DNA from: GWC2-45-19 sp964358085
Lineage (GTDB): Bacteria > Patescibacteriota > Microgenomatia > CAZETR01 > Amesbacteraceae
Length of the DNA stretch: 7,096 nt
Assembly: GCA_964358085.1 (NCBI GenBank)
Contig: CAYHNU010000031.1
Location: 1 to 7,096, forward strand
Direction: 5' to 3'
Shown here: one piece after another, positions 1-6,031 of the stretch
Layout: every line of letters starts with the position of its first letter
How positions within the stretch are numbered: the stretch's first letter is position 1
Position numbers and translations under genes: made by a program
Notes under the pieces: model-generated
The model's input: only the letters and a program-made list of their open reading frames with translations
What the model was told of the DNA's origin: nothing
Database searches by the model: none

Positions 1-571
1 AAATAGGCATTTGAGAAGCCTGCTCAATTTGGCTAATCGAATTGGCCAGATAAAAATCGGTTAGTCCCAAATCTTTACGTTTTGCCAGCGAAACCAAATG
101 TTCAAATGTAAAATCCGTCTCGTTTAATATGTAATATAAATCTATAAAATCTTTGTGATCGGTCCGGCCAAAAATAGCCGTGATTTTATTTGAGCCTATA
201 TTTTCCAATGAGTCCAACCTCACCTTACCTTCCAGTTTAAATTCTCCAAAATGCACCGGGATATCTTTGACCAAGTCCACTTTGAGCATGTTTTTCTCAG
301 CATCTTCAAATATAAATTGTAAAAAAGTATTGGTGGTGACTTGTTTGATGGTTATTAGTTTTAGCTCACGGCCAATGCGTTCAATCTCTAGGTTTACAGC
401 AGAAAAATCCAATTGTTGATTTTGAGAAAATAAATCCAAATCTACGCTTTCACGGTGCTGAAAATAAAATCGTGCCAAAGCTGTTCCACCCGTCAAATAA
501 AAATCGGCCGCAAAACGGCCGGAAAAAAATAAATCCAAAAACCTGTCTTGGAGCGCATAATTTATTGCCAT
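1..571 (-). CDS. AbiEii/AbiGii-family nucleotidyltransferase, 3' end outside window
   Basis: Partial gene read on the minus strand: 190 codons are open from ATG at 571 to the window edge with no stop. The N-terminal part carries the nucleotidyltransferase signature of the AbiEii (DUF1814) family: YLTGGTALAR at residues 25-34, then HRESVDLDLF (39-48) with the metal-binding pair D44 and D46, a likely third acidic residue in LKVDLV (D99), and the family's IFGRTDHKDFIDLY block (133-146). Known members transfer nucleotides and act as toxins in type IV-like toxin-antitoxin or phage-defence pairs; many relatives are uncharacterised. The start overlaps the stop of the upstream small gene by 10 nt, so the two are probably co-transcribed and translationally coupled. 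An in-frame ATG at 592 (seven codons upstream) is an alternative start; neither has an ideally spaced Shine-Dalgarno. The family call is firm; toxin activity is inference, because the usual AbiEi antitoxin is not next to it. Confidence 0.9.
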   Translation of the reverse strand, partial: MAINYALQDRFLDLFFSGRFAADFYLTGGTALARFYFQHRESVDLDLFSQNQQLDFSAVNLEIERIGRELKLITIKQVTTNTFLQFIFEDAEKNMLKVDLVKDIPVHFGEFKLEGKVRLDSLENIGSNKITAIFGRTDHKDFIDLYYILNETDFTFEHLVSLAKRKDLGLTDFYLANSISQIEQASQMPI

Positions 572-807
572 ACAGATAAAGCCCGCTCCCATACTTGGCG
601 GATGGGTTTTTTAATTTTTAATATCGGCATCATGTGTCTGATCTCAGATAAAGATGTGTATTTCCACACGTCTTCAAATGTAGCGCTTTCCAATATCCGC
701 GACAAGATCCAGGCTTTGTCCGTTTGATTTTCCCCACTCAAAATCCGCCGCACATCACCCTCGGTTAAATCATAATCCCACAAAAAATATGGTCGGGTAG
801 AATCCAT
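562..807 (-). CDS. Small acidic/aromatic protein upstream of AbiEii-type gene (DUF6922-like)
   Basis: An 81-residue protein with no signal peptide or membrane segment, opening with the aromatic-rich PYFLWDYDLTEGDVRRIL (residues 6-23) and followed by mostly helical-looking sequence (AWILSRILESATFEDVWKY, residues 32-50, and a Trp-rich C-terminus VWERALSVWQ). From memory this pattern matches short proteins, annotated DUF6922, that commonly sit directly before AbiEii-type nucleotidyltransferases; the domain name is recollection and not a search result. Its stop codon lies inside the first codons of the downstream nucleotidyltransferase gene, so the two form an operon driven by a promoter immediately before this gene. 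By position it could be the antitoxin or a partner of the nucleotidyltransferase, which is inference. It is unlike the winged-helix AbiEi antitoxin. ATG at 807 is chosen because a perfect TATAAT box lies six bases before it. Confidence 0.8.
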   Translation of the reverse strand: MDSTRPYFLWDYDLTEGDVRRILSGENQTDKAWILSRILESATFEDVWKYTSLSEIRHMMPILKIKKPIRQVWERALSVWQ

Positions 808-813
808 ATCTCA

Positions 814-819
814 ATTATA
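814..819 (-). promoter_or_regulatory. -10 box for the small protein/AbiEii operon, leaderless geometry
   Basis: On the minus strand the sequence reads TATAAT, six bases (TGAGAT), then the ATG at 807. With the usual -10 to +1 distance, transcription would begin at the A of the start codon, giving a leaderless mRNA. No good -35 hexamer is visible at 16-18 bp upstream. The perfect hexamer and a spacing shared with other genes in this window support the call. Confidence 0.65.
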
Positions 820-894
820 CCCCAGTCAGGTTTACTGAGTTACGCTTTGATCTAAAAACTTAAACGCGGAGAGAATTTGGATCAAAAATATTTT

Positions 895-1470
895 TCAGGG
901 GAACCTGCATACACCCACGCACAAGGTGATGCATTTATCGGCCGTGGGGTCGTGGCGGCAGGCAGACTCACACTCGGCAAAACTTCCACCCAATAGGTTA
1001 CATTGCTGCTTTGAAATTCTCTCGCATTCTTGGTACTGTTCCAGCCAGCTTCCTCCATATTGTTCACAATTTATTTCTCGGCCACGAGAAGTAGTCGGTG
1101 TGGCCGCAGCGCTTGGAAAGTTAGTATCACATTGTTGATTGACTTGGGCGACGTCGACAACCTGACCCATTTTTGGAACTGGTAGGCAGACCCCTCGGAC
1201 CTGACCGTCGGGAACAAAGCAGCTTTGGTTTGCCGGGCAACTAGTATCCCGGACTCCTGAACACAACTGACATTTAATAGGTTTTTGATACAACTTACTT
1301 TCCAAAACTACTCCGGTCCCGATTCCCGCTCCCAGTATTATCACTATTCCCACACCCACACCCAGAATCACTTTCCAATTAATCGGCCTTTTTGCTTGTA
1401 TGTGAGAAATAGAAAGCGGCGAAGCTGTTGGGACAGGTGGCGGGGGAACAGAAGTCAGATATTCATCCAT
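895..1470 (-). CDS. Membrane-anchored cysteine-rich exported protein, function unknown
   Basis: I do not recognise a named family. The 191-residue product has a short Pro-rich N-terminus (PPPPVP at 9-14), one hydrophobic Gly-rich segment (about residues 33-56, with GVGVG and GAGIGTG), and an outer part of about 130 residues with 14 cysteines, enough for seven disulfides. The first Cys-rich module (CQLC...CPANQSC...GVC) resembles short disulfide modules common in exported proteins; the last (GGSFAECESACR followed by three more Cys) recalls a trypsin-inhibitor-like cysteine pattern, a weak resemblance only. Topology is probably N-in with the Cys-rich part outside. An earlier in-frame ATG at 1479 would add three residues, but the likely -10 box (1478-1483) overlaps it, so ATG at 1470 is preferred. 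It is divergent from alaS and separated from the downstream minus-strand operon by an 87-bp gap without a clear terminator. There is no LPXTG-type sorting signal despite the nearby sortase. Confidence 0.8.
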   Translation of the reverse strand: MDEYLTSVPPPPVPTASPLSISHIQAKRPINWKVILGVGVGIVIILGAGIGTGVVLESKLYQKPIKCQLCSGVRDTSCPANQSCFVPDGQVRGVCLPVPKMGQVVDVAQVNQQCDTNFPSAAATPTTSRGREINCEQYGGSWLEQYQECERISKQQCNLLGGSFAECESACRHDPTADKCITLCVGVCRFP

Positions 1471-1477
1471 CAATTTC

Positions 1478-1483
1478 ATTGTA
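1478..1483 (-). promoter_or_regulatory. Probable -10 box of the Cys-rich protein gene
   Basis: The minus strand reads TACAAT, then seven bases (GAAATTG), then ATG at 1470. The hexamer differs from TATAAT at one position. This geometry fits leaderless or near-leaderless transcription and argues for the 1470 start over the 1479 ATG, which the box overlaps. Confidence 0.5.
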
Positions 1484-1496
1484 CACGTCTCGATGC

Positions 1497-1502
1497 TAAA
1501 AT
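1497..1502 (+). promoter_or_regulatory. Extended -10 promoter of alaS operon, leaderless geometry
   Basis: The plus strand reads TGC-TAAAAT, an extended -10 element (TGn at 1494-1496), followed by six bases (TGCCAT) and the alaS ATG at 1509. No -35 match is apparent, as expected for extended -10 promoters. Predicted transcription starts at the A of the start codon. It lies back-to-back with the promoter of the divergent gene, the two hexamers being 13 bp apart. Confidence 0.6.
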
Positions 1503-1508
1503 TGCCAT

Positions 1509-3287
1509 ATGGTTTCAGCCAATGATATTAGAGCCAAATACATTAAATTTTTTAAGGACCGGGGACACGTAGAAATCCCCTCCGCCCCATTAGTTCCCGA
1601 AAACGACCCCACTACCCTGTTTACCGGCTCCGGCATGCAGTCGATGATGCCCTATCTTCTAGGTCAACCCCACCCCTTAGGGGCGAAGATTGTAGATTCG
1701 CAAAAATGCTTCCGAGCCCAGGACATTGAAGAGGTGGGTGATAACCGCCACACCACTTTTTTTGAGATGTTAGGCAACTGGTCGCTGGGAGATTATTTTA
1801 AGGCCGAACAACAAGCCTGGATCTGGGAATTTTTCACCAAAGAACTGGGGTTAGGCCCGCAAAAATTATATGTTTCCCTATTTGAAGGGAACGATCAAGT
1901 TTCCCGTGACGAGGAAGCGGCGGATAATTGGAAAAAGCTGGGGGTTTCATCAGACCACATTTTTTACTATGGTGTGGAAAAAAATTGGTGGGCCAGAAGC
2001 AGTTATGCCAGTATGCCAATTGGCGAACCCGGGGGACCAGACAGTGAAATCTTTTACGATTTTGGCACACCGCATGACAAAAAGTTTGGGGAGATTTGTC
2101 ACCCCAATTGTGACTGTGGACGGTTTCTGGAAATTGGCAACAACGTCTTTATGACCTATCGGAAAACTAAAGATGGTTTTGAACCCCTGATCAAAAAAAA
2201 CATAGATTTTGGTGGTGGACTCGAACGTCTAACCGCAGCTGCAAACAATACGCCAGATATTTTTACGAGTGATGCGTTCCAGCCAATGATAGATGCTATT
2301 AATAGATCTACAGGGAAAATCTATGGGGAAAATAAACCTGTAATGCAGATAATAGCTGATCACGTTAAAGCCGCAACATTTTTAATTTATGATGGAGCCA
2401 ATCCATCTAATAAAGCCCAAGGCTATATGGTACGTCGCCTATTGCGTAGAGCAGCAATAAAAATGAGAAAGTTAGGATCAGGTTCAGATATGCAAGACTT
2501 TGATTTCCTTGTAGACACGGCCATGAAAATTTATGAAGGTATTTATTTTGTGAATAAAGAAGCAAGAAACAAAGTAAAAGGAGAGATAAGTTCTGAAATG
2601 ATTAAATTCGATGAAACAATAAACAAGGGAATGAAACAGCTAGGCCAAGTTTCCCCGTTTGATCTTTATCAATCATATGGATTCCCTTTAGAAATAATCG
2701 AAGAATTATATCAGGAAAAAGGTTTGAAATTAGACAAAGAGGAATTTACCAAAGCCAAAGCCGCACATCAGGAAGAATCCAGAACTGCGTCTAAGGGCAT
2801 GTTCAAAGGGGGATTGGTAGATCATTCTGAAATAGCCACCAAATATCATACAGCCACACATTTATTACACGCGGCGTTGAGGAAGGTACTGGGAACTCAC
2901 GTTTCCCAAGAAGGCAGCAATATTACATCAGAGAGATTACGTTTTGATTTTTCCCATCCGGAAAAATTGACCGACGAACAAATTACGGCCGTCGAAAATC
3001 TGGTAAATCGGAAAATATCTAATGATATCGTGGTTGCCCGCCAAGAAATGCCGAAATCTCAAGCTCTGGCCGAAGGCGCCCTGGCTTTTTTCCCGGAAAA
3101 ATACCCTGAAATTACTTCCGTTTACACCATCGGCGATCCTTCGGCAGGCTCAGGACAAGTCTTTTCCAAAGAGTTGTGCGGCGGTCCCCATGTGCAATCC
3201 ACTGGGGAAATTGGTAGGATAAAGATAACCCGCCAGGAAGCGGTGTCCGCTGGCATCCGCCGCATATATGCAACTGCCATTTCTTAA
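1509..3287 (+). CDS. alaS: Alanyl-tRNA synthetase, short form without C-terminal C-Ala domain
   Basis: Charges tRNA-Ala with alanine and clears mischarged Ser/Gly. The 592 residues compare with about 875 in E. coli. Class II catalytic core: motif 2 region CFRAQDIEEVGDNRHTTFFE (67-86) running into MLGNWSLGDYF, the GGPDSEIFYDFG segment (175-186, replacing the usual CGPCSEI form), and motif 3 FGGGLERL (234-241). The tRNA-binding helical part follows (DHVKAATFLI, 284-293; GYMVRRLLRRA, 305-315). The editing domain keeps its zinc ligands H447, H451 (HTATH), C557 and H561 (CGGPH) and the closing SAGIRRIYA. The protein ends there, lacking the oligomerising C-Ala domain, which I take to be usual in Patescibacteria. 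Odd points: eight residues, PSAGSGQV (544-551), interrupt the normal IGD-FSKE junction and are encoded by a REP-like repeat; roughly 2240-2860 is much more AT-rich than the flanks. It is the first gene of a three-gene operon and overlaps the next gene by 20 nt. Confidence 0.97.
   Translation: MVSANDIRAKYIKFFKDRGHVEIPSAPLVPENDPTTLFTGSGMQSMMPYLLGQPHPLGAKIVDSQKCFRAQDIEEVGDNRHTTFFEMLGNWSLGDYFKAEQQAWIWEFFTKELGLGPQKLYVSLFEGNDQVSRDEEAADNWKKLGVSSDHIFYYGVEKNWWARSSYASMPIGEPGGPDSEIFYDFGTPHDKKFGEICHPNCDCGRFLEIGNNVFMTYRKTKDGFEPLIKKNIDFGGGLERLTAAANNTPDIFTSDAFQPMIDAINRSTGKIYGENKPVMQIIADHVKAATFLIYDGANPSNKAQGYMVRRLLRRAAIKMRKLGSGSDMQDFDFLVDTAMKIYEGIYFVNKEARNKVKGEISSEMIKFDETINKGMKQLGQVSPFDLYQSYGFPLEIIEELYQEKGLKLDKEEFTKAKAAHQEESRTASKGMFKGGLVDHSEIATKYHTATHLLHAALRKVLGTHVSQEGSNITSERLRFDFSHPEKLTDEQITAVENLVNRKISNDIVVARQEMPKSQALAEGALAFFPEKYPEITSVYTIGDPSAGSGQVFSKELCGGPHVQSTGEIGRIKITRQEAVSAGIRRIYATAIS
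3137..3159. repeat. REP-like imperfect palindrome inside alaS
   Basis: TCCTTCGGCAGGCTCAGGA (3137-3155) followed by CAAG is an imperfect palindrome: outer arms TCCT/AGGA pair perfectly, and inside them G3143-C3149 and C3145-G3147 also pair. It matches, from memory, a short dispersed repeat of many bacterial and Patescibacterial genomes (CCTTCGACAGGCTCAGGAC-type), whose in-frame readings give tell-tale peptides such as SAGSGQ and, in another frame, LRQAQDK; both readings are present here. It encodes most of the extra PSAGSGQV in the editing domain of alanyl-tRNA synthetase. Confidence 0.7.
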
Positions 3288-5364
3288 AAAACCCGAAAAG
3301 ACTCTCACCCGGGAATATTTTTTTGCTCTGGAAATTGATTACGGCTTAATTAAAAGCGCCGTTTGGTCGGTCGTTAATGACAAACCCCAGGTTTTAGCCG
3401 TTAGTAGCAACCAGCCCTGGGACGACAAAACCGAAAGCTCACTCATTTCCGCCGCCGACGCCGCTCTATCCGACGCTACTTCTCACCTGGATCCCGCTGG
3501 CAAAGTGGATATTCACAAAGTCATCTTCGGTCTGCCGGCCGACTGGGTGAGGGCGGACAAAATTTCTCCTTCCCAACTCCATCTCCTCAAAGCCCTATCC
3601 GAAAAACTGGACCTGGTACCGGTGGGGTTCGTAGTCACCCCTGAAGCCGCCACCAAATATCTCCAGTCCACCGAAGGCGTTCCTCCCACCACCATTCTCA
3701 TTGGTTTTTGGCCGCATTCACTGGAAATTACTTTGGTTAGACTTGGTAAAATTGACGGCACCCATCTAGTACAAAAAAGTTCCCATCTGGCCGATGACGT
3801 GGTCGAGGGACTTTCCCGCTTCTCCGACGTAGACATGCTTCCTTCCCGGATGCTCCTGTACGATTCCGGAATAGATCTGGAGGAAGTCAAACAGTTGCTT
3901 CTGGCTTACCCCTGGCAAGCTCCTCAAAAGCACTTGTCCTTTCTCCATTTTCCCAAAGTGGAAATTTTGCCGGCCGATTTCACCATTCGAGCTATCGCCC
4001 TCTCCGGCGGGTCAGAAGTCGCTCGGGCCACAGGCTTGATTGACACCCGGGAAGAAGAACCTTCCATTGAATCCCAACCGGCCCACTCCGCCTCTGACCT
4101 GGGGTTTGTCCAAGATCTAGATGTGGCTACTCAATCGCCGCCGCCGCCTTCGGAACCGGAACCTGCTCCGGTAGTTCTCCCGCCCAAACCTAAATTTCAT
4201 TTTCCTCGGTTTAATCTTCCCACCATTCACTTACCCAGAATTCATCTCAATTTTTCTGCAGTAGCTATTATTTCCGTGCTGGCCTTTTTGGCCATTGTTG
4301 GTGGACTTTCAGCTGCATATTGGTACCTGCCCCGGGCCGAAGTCGTTTTGTTTGTTATTCCCAAGAATCTGGAACATCAATTCGAGCTGGTAGCCGGTGG
4401 CAAAGACCTCCCCGCCGAGTCACTTGAAGCTCCTGTCTCCGCGGACAAATCAACTCCTACTACCGGATCCAAGCTGGTGGGCGATAAAGCTACCGGTTCG
4501 GTTGCTATCACCAACAACGTTGGTTCTACCCGCGTTTTGTCTGTCGGCACTATTCTTACTTCTCCCTCTGGCCTCAAATTCGTTTTGGACGAATCGGTCA
4601 CGGTTGCCTCTGCTAGTGGCGACGCTACCAATCTCCAACCAGGGAAAGCCACAGTTAAAGTTACTGCTTCTCAAATTGGGGCTGATTCTAATCTTTCGGC
4701 AGGAACTATTTTTAGAGTTGGAACTTATTCGGCTCTGGAAACGGCCGCCAAAAATGACGCGGCCATTTCTGGAGGCACCAGCCGGCAAGCCAAGGTAGTT
4801 TCCAAAGATGATGCTGCTAAATTACGCACCGACCTGACTGAAACATTAAAAAATAAGGCTAAAGATGAACTTTCTCAAAAAGTCAGCTCCGAAGATCAGC
4901 TCATTGCCGAATCCATTAGTCTTCAATCTATGTCAGAAGATTTTAATCACAAGGTGGATGAAGAAGCAGACGATGTTTCTCTTAAACTTTCCGCCACAGC
5001 TCGCGGTTTGGTGGTTTCCCGGACCAATCTCCAGTCTATTATCGACGTTGAGGTCAACCCTCAAATTCCCGCTGGCTATGTTTTTGATACCGACGTCACC
5101 CAGAGTATGACTGTCAAAAAAACCGACAAAAACACCGCCACTTTTCAGGTTCGGGTAGCCGCGCTACTTCTACCGCAAATGGATACTGTCAAAATTGCCA
5201 GCGATATCGCCGGCAAATACCCCGACCGGGCCAAAGAGTACCTCCAGTCTCTTTCTTCTGTCGGCCAAATCGACATTCTCATTCAGCCTCGACTGCCAGC
5301 ATTCCTGGCCACCCTGCCCCGTATTCCCAGTCACATTACCGTTTCTGTTCGTTCTCTCAAATAA
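3268..5364 (+). CDS. ASKHA (PilM/SHS2-like) - transmembrane - baseplate-J-like protein
   Basis: A 698-residue single-pass membrane protein. Residues about 17-255 look like an actin-fold/PilM-type domain: FFALEIDYGLIKSAVW (18-33, phosphate-1-like strand-turn), IHKVIFGLPADWV (82-94), LIGFWPHSLEITLVRLGKI (144-162, phosphate-2-like) and IRAIALSGGSEVA (240-252). The nucleotide-binding residues are degenerate. A Pro-rich linker (289-325, with three repeats of the PR/TIHLP type) leads into one membrane helix (about 329-353). The outer part holds a baseplate-J-like beta domain (about 407-485; KATGSVAITNN, GTILTSPSGLKFVLD, KATVKVTASQIGADSNL) of the kind annotated 'baseplate J' in Patescibacteria, then a Lys/Glu/Asp-rich helical stretch and a second beta-rich region to the C-terminus. 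The start overlaps the alaS end by 20 nt and the stop overlaps the sortase ATG, so it belongs to the same operon. A role in a surface or pilus-like structure is inference. Confidence 0.85.
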   Translation: MQLPFLKKPEKTLTREYFFALEIDYGLIKSAVWSVVNDKPQVLAVSSNQPWDDKTESSLISAADAALSDATSHLDPAGKVDIHKVIFGLPADWVRADKISPSQLHLLKALSEKLDLVPVGFVVTPEAATKYLQSTEGVPPTTILIGFWPHSLEITLVRLGKIDGTHLVQKSSHLADDVVEGLSRFSDVDMLPSRMLLYDSGIDLEEVKQLLLAYPWQAPQKHLSFLHFPKVEILPADFTIRAIALSGGSEVARATGLIDTREEEPSIESQPAHSASDLGFVQDLDVATQSPPPPSEPEPAPVVLPPKPKFHFPRFNLPTIHLPRIHLNFSAVAIISVLAFLAIVGGLSAAYWYLPRAEVVLFVIPKNLEHQFELVAGGKDLPAESLEAPVSADKSTPTTGSKLVGDKATGSVAITNNVGSTRVLSVGTILTSPSGLKFVLDESVTVASASGDATNLQPGKATVKVTASQIGADSNLSAGTIFRVGTYSALETAAKNDAAISGGTSRQAKVVSKDDAAKLRTDLTETLKNKAKDELSQKVSSEDQLIAESISLQSMSEDFNHKVDEEADDVSLKLSATARGLVVSRTNLQSIIDVEVNPQIPAGYVFDTDVTQSMTVKKTDKNTATFQVRVAALLLPQMDTVKIASDIAGKYPDRAKEYLQSLSSVGQIDILIQPRLPAFLATLPRIPSHITVSVRSLK

Positions 5365-6014
5365 TGCGCCGTTTTTTCTCCTTGTCCCTAACCATTATAG
5401 GTCTGTTTCTCCTTTTAAGCGTAATATTGCCCATCAGTCTTTCCCAATTGAGTTTCAGTCTCCAGCCCAAACTTTTAGACCCCACTGCCGTGTCATTAGT
5501 TCCAGCCCCTTATGTAGCTAATATTTTGGGAATTACTACTCCTGACTATACCCAGCCTACTGCCTGGTTTCCCGCGGCCAGCTCTACTCCTTCCATTAGC
5601 CGGGTCCGTTACTACACCCTATCCATTCCTAAACTTAACTTGCGCGACGTTCCTGTAGAAATCAACGGCACAGATCTGAAAAAAAACGCCATTCACTTTT
5701 CCGGCACGGCTCTCCCCGGAGATTACGGCAATACTGTCATTTTTGGCCATTCTACTTTGCCCGCTCTCTACAAACCCAATGACCCCGTTTCCATTTTTAA
5801 TCCTCTCCCCAAAATCAAAGTCGGCGACTCTATCACCATCCAATACGACGGTGTAACTTATAAGTATGTTGTCAGAAACACTACCGAAGTTGATCCCTCC
5901 CAAATCGAAGTCCTGGCCCAGCGCTATGATAAAAATGAACTCACCCTTATCACTTGCGTCCCCCTGGGCACTTATCTGCGCCGCTTCGTCGCCCGCGCCG
6001 AACTAGTAAATTAA
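5364..6014 (+). CDS. Sortase family transpeptidase
   Basis: A 216-residue sortase. One N-terminal hydrophobic segment (residues 7-27) acts as an uncleaved signal-anchor; a Pro/Ser/Thr-rich spacer leads to the beta-barrel (from YYTLSIPKLNL, 83-93). Catalytic residues are all visible: H129 in VIFGHST, C198 in TLITCVPLGT and R207 in the closing RRFVARAEL. Sortases cleave a C-terminal sorting motif of exported proteins and link them to the cell wall or to other subunits. The class is not certain; the TC-x-P-x-G pattern is most like class D/E enzymes. It starts in a TAATG overlap (1 nt) with the preceding ASKHA/baseplate-J gene, so translation is probably coupled and the two products are likely functionally linked. 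No protein in the window has an obvious LPXTG-type substrate tail. The last codons are partly repeated at 7017-7047. Confidence 0.95.
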   Translation: MRRFFSLSLTIIGLFLLLSVILPISLSQLSFSLQPKLLDPTAVSLVPAPYVANILGITTPDYTQPTAWFPAASSTPSISRVRYYTLSIPKLNLRDVPVEINGTDLKKNAIHFSGTALPGDYGNTVIFGHSTLPALYKPNDPVSIFNPLPKIKVGDSITIQYDGVTYKYVVRNTTEVDPSQIEVLAQRYDKNELTLITCVPLGTYLRRFVARAELVN

Positions 6015-6016
6015 TT
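5984..6016 (+). repeat. Sortase 3' end, first copy of a diverged direct repeat
   Basis: These 33 bases cover the last ten codons and stop of the sortase. They align without gaps to 7017-7049 with 28 of 33 identical by eye. The aldo-keto-reductase-like gene and its terminator lie between the two copies. Confidence 0.75.
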
Positions 6017-6025
6017 TGTTATACT
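6017..6025 (+). promoter_or_regulatory. Extended -10 promoter of the aldo-keto-reductase-like gene
   Basis: TGT-TATACT forms an extended -10 element three bases after the sortase stop, followed by six bases (CACGAG) and the GTG at 6032. The geometry again predicts a leaderless transcript and fixes the start codon choice. Confidence 0.6.
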
Positions 6026-6031
6026 CACGAG

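Noticed and set aside
180..419. Plus-strand open frame of 79 codons
   Set aside because: It is antisense to the AbiEii-type nucleotidyltransferase, whose motifs are clear on the minus strand; the product is low-complexity and resembles nothing.
506..520. Two CGGCCG hexamers around a short spacer
   Set aside because: They lie within the coding sequence of the nucleotidyltransferase and are explained by its codons; no flanking signal supports a regulatory site.
846..886. Inverted repeat TTTGATC/GATCAAA (846-852 and 880-886) as a terminator of the Cys-rich gene
   Set aside because: The stem is short and AT-rich, the loop is 27 nt and no T-run follows on the minus strand.
884..895. Perfect palindrome AAAAATATTTTT touching the stop codon of the Cys-rich gene
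   Set aside because: Pure A/T palindromes of this length arise easily by chance in AT-rich gaps and there is no second copy or GC-rich stem.
3022..3222. Shifted frame in alaS containing the peptide LRQAQDK
   Set aside because: It is the alternative-frame reading of the REP-like repeat and not a gene; it only supports identification of the repeat.
4377..4798. Several overlapping antisense and shifted open frames inside the baseplate-J-like gene
   Set aside because: They are shadows of a long gene with coherent domains and show no recognisable protein features of their own.
5954..6031. Longer start (ATG at 5954) for the aldo-keto-reductase-like gene
   Set aside because: It would overlap the sortase by 61 nt and add an Arg/Pro-rich extension translated from sortase codons; the GTG at 6032 is preceded by an extended -10 box and begins the family fold.
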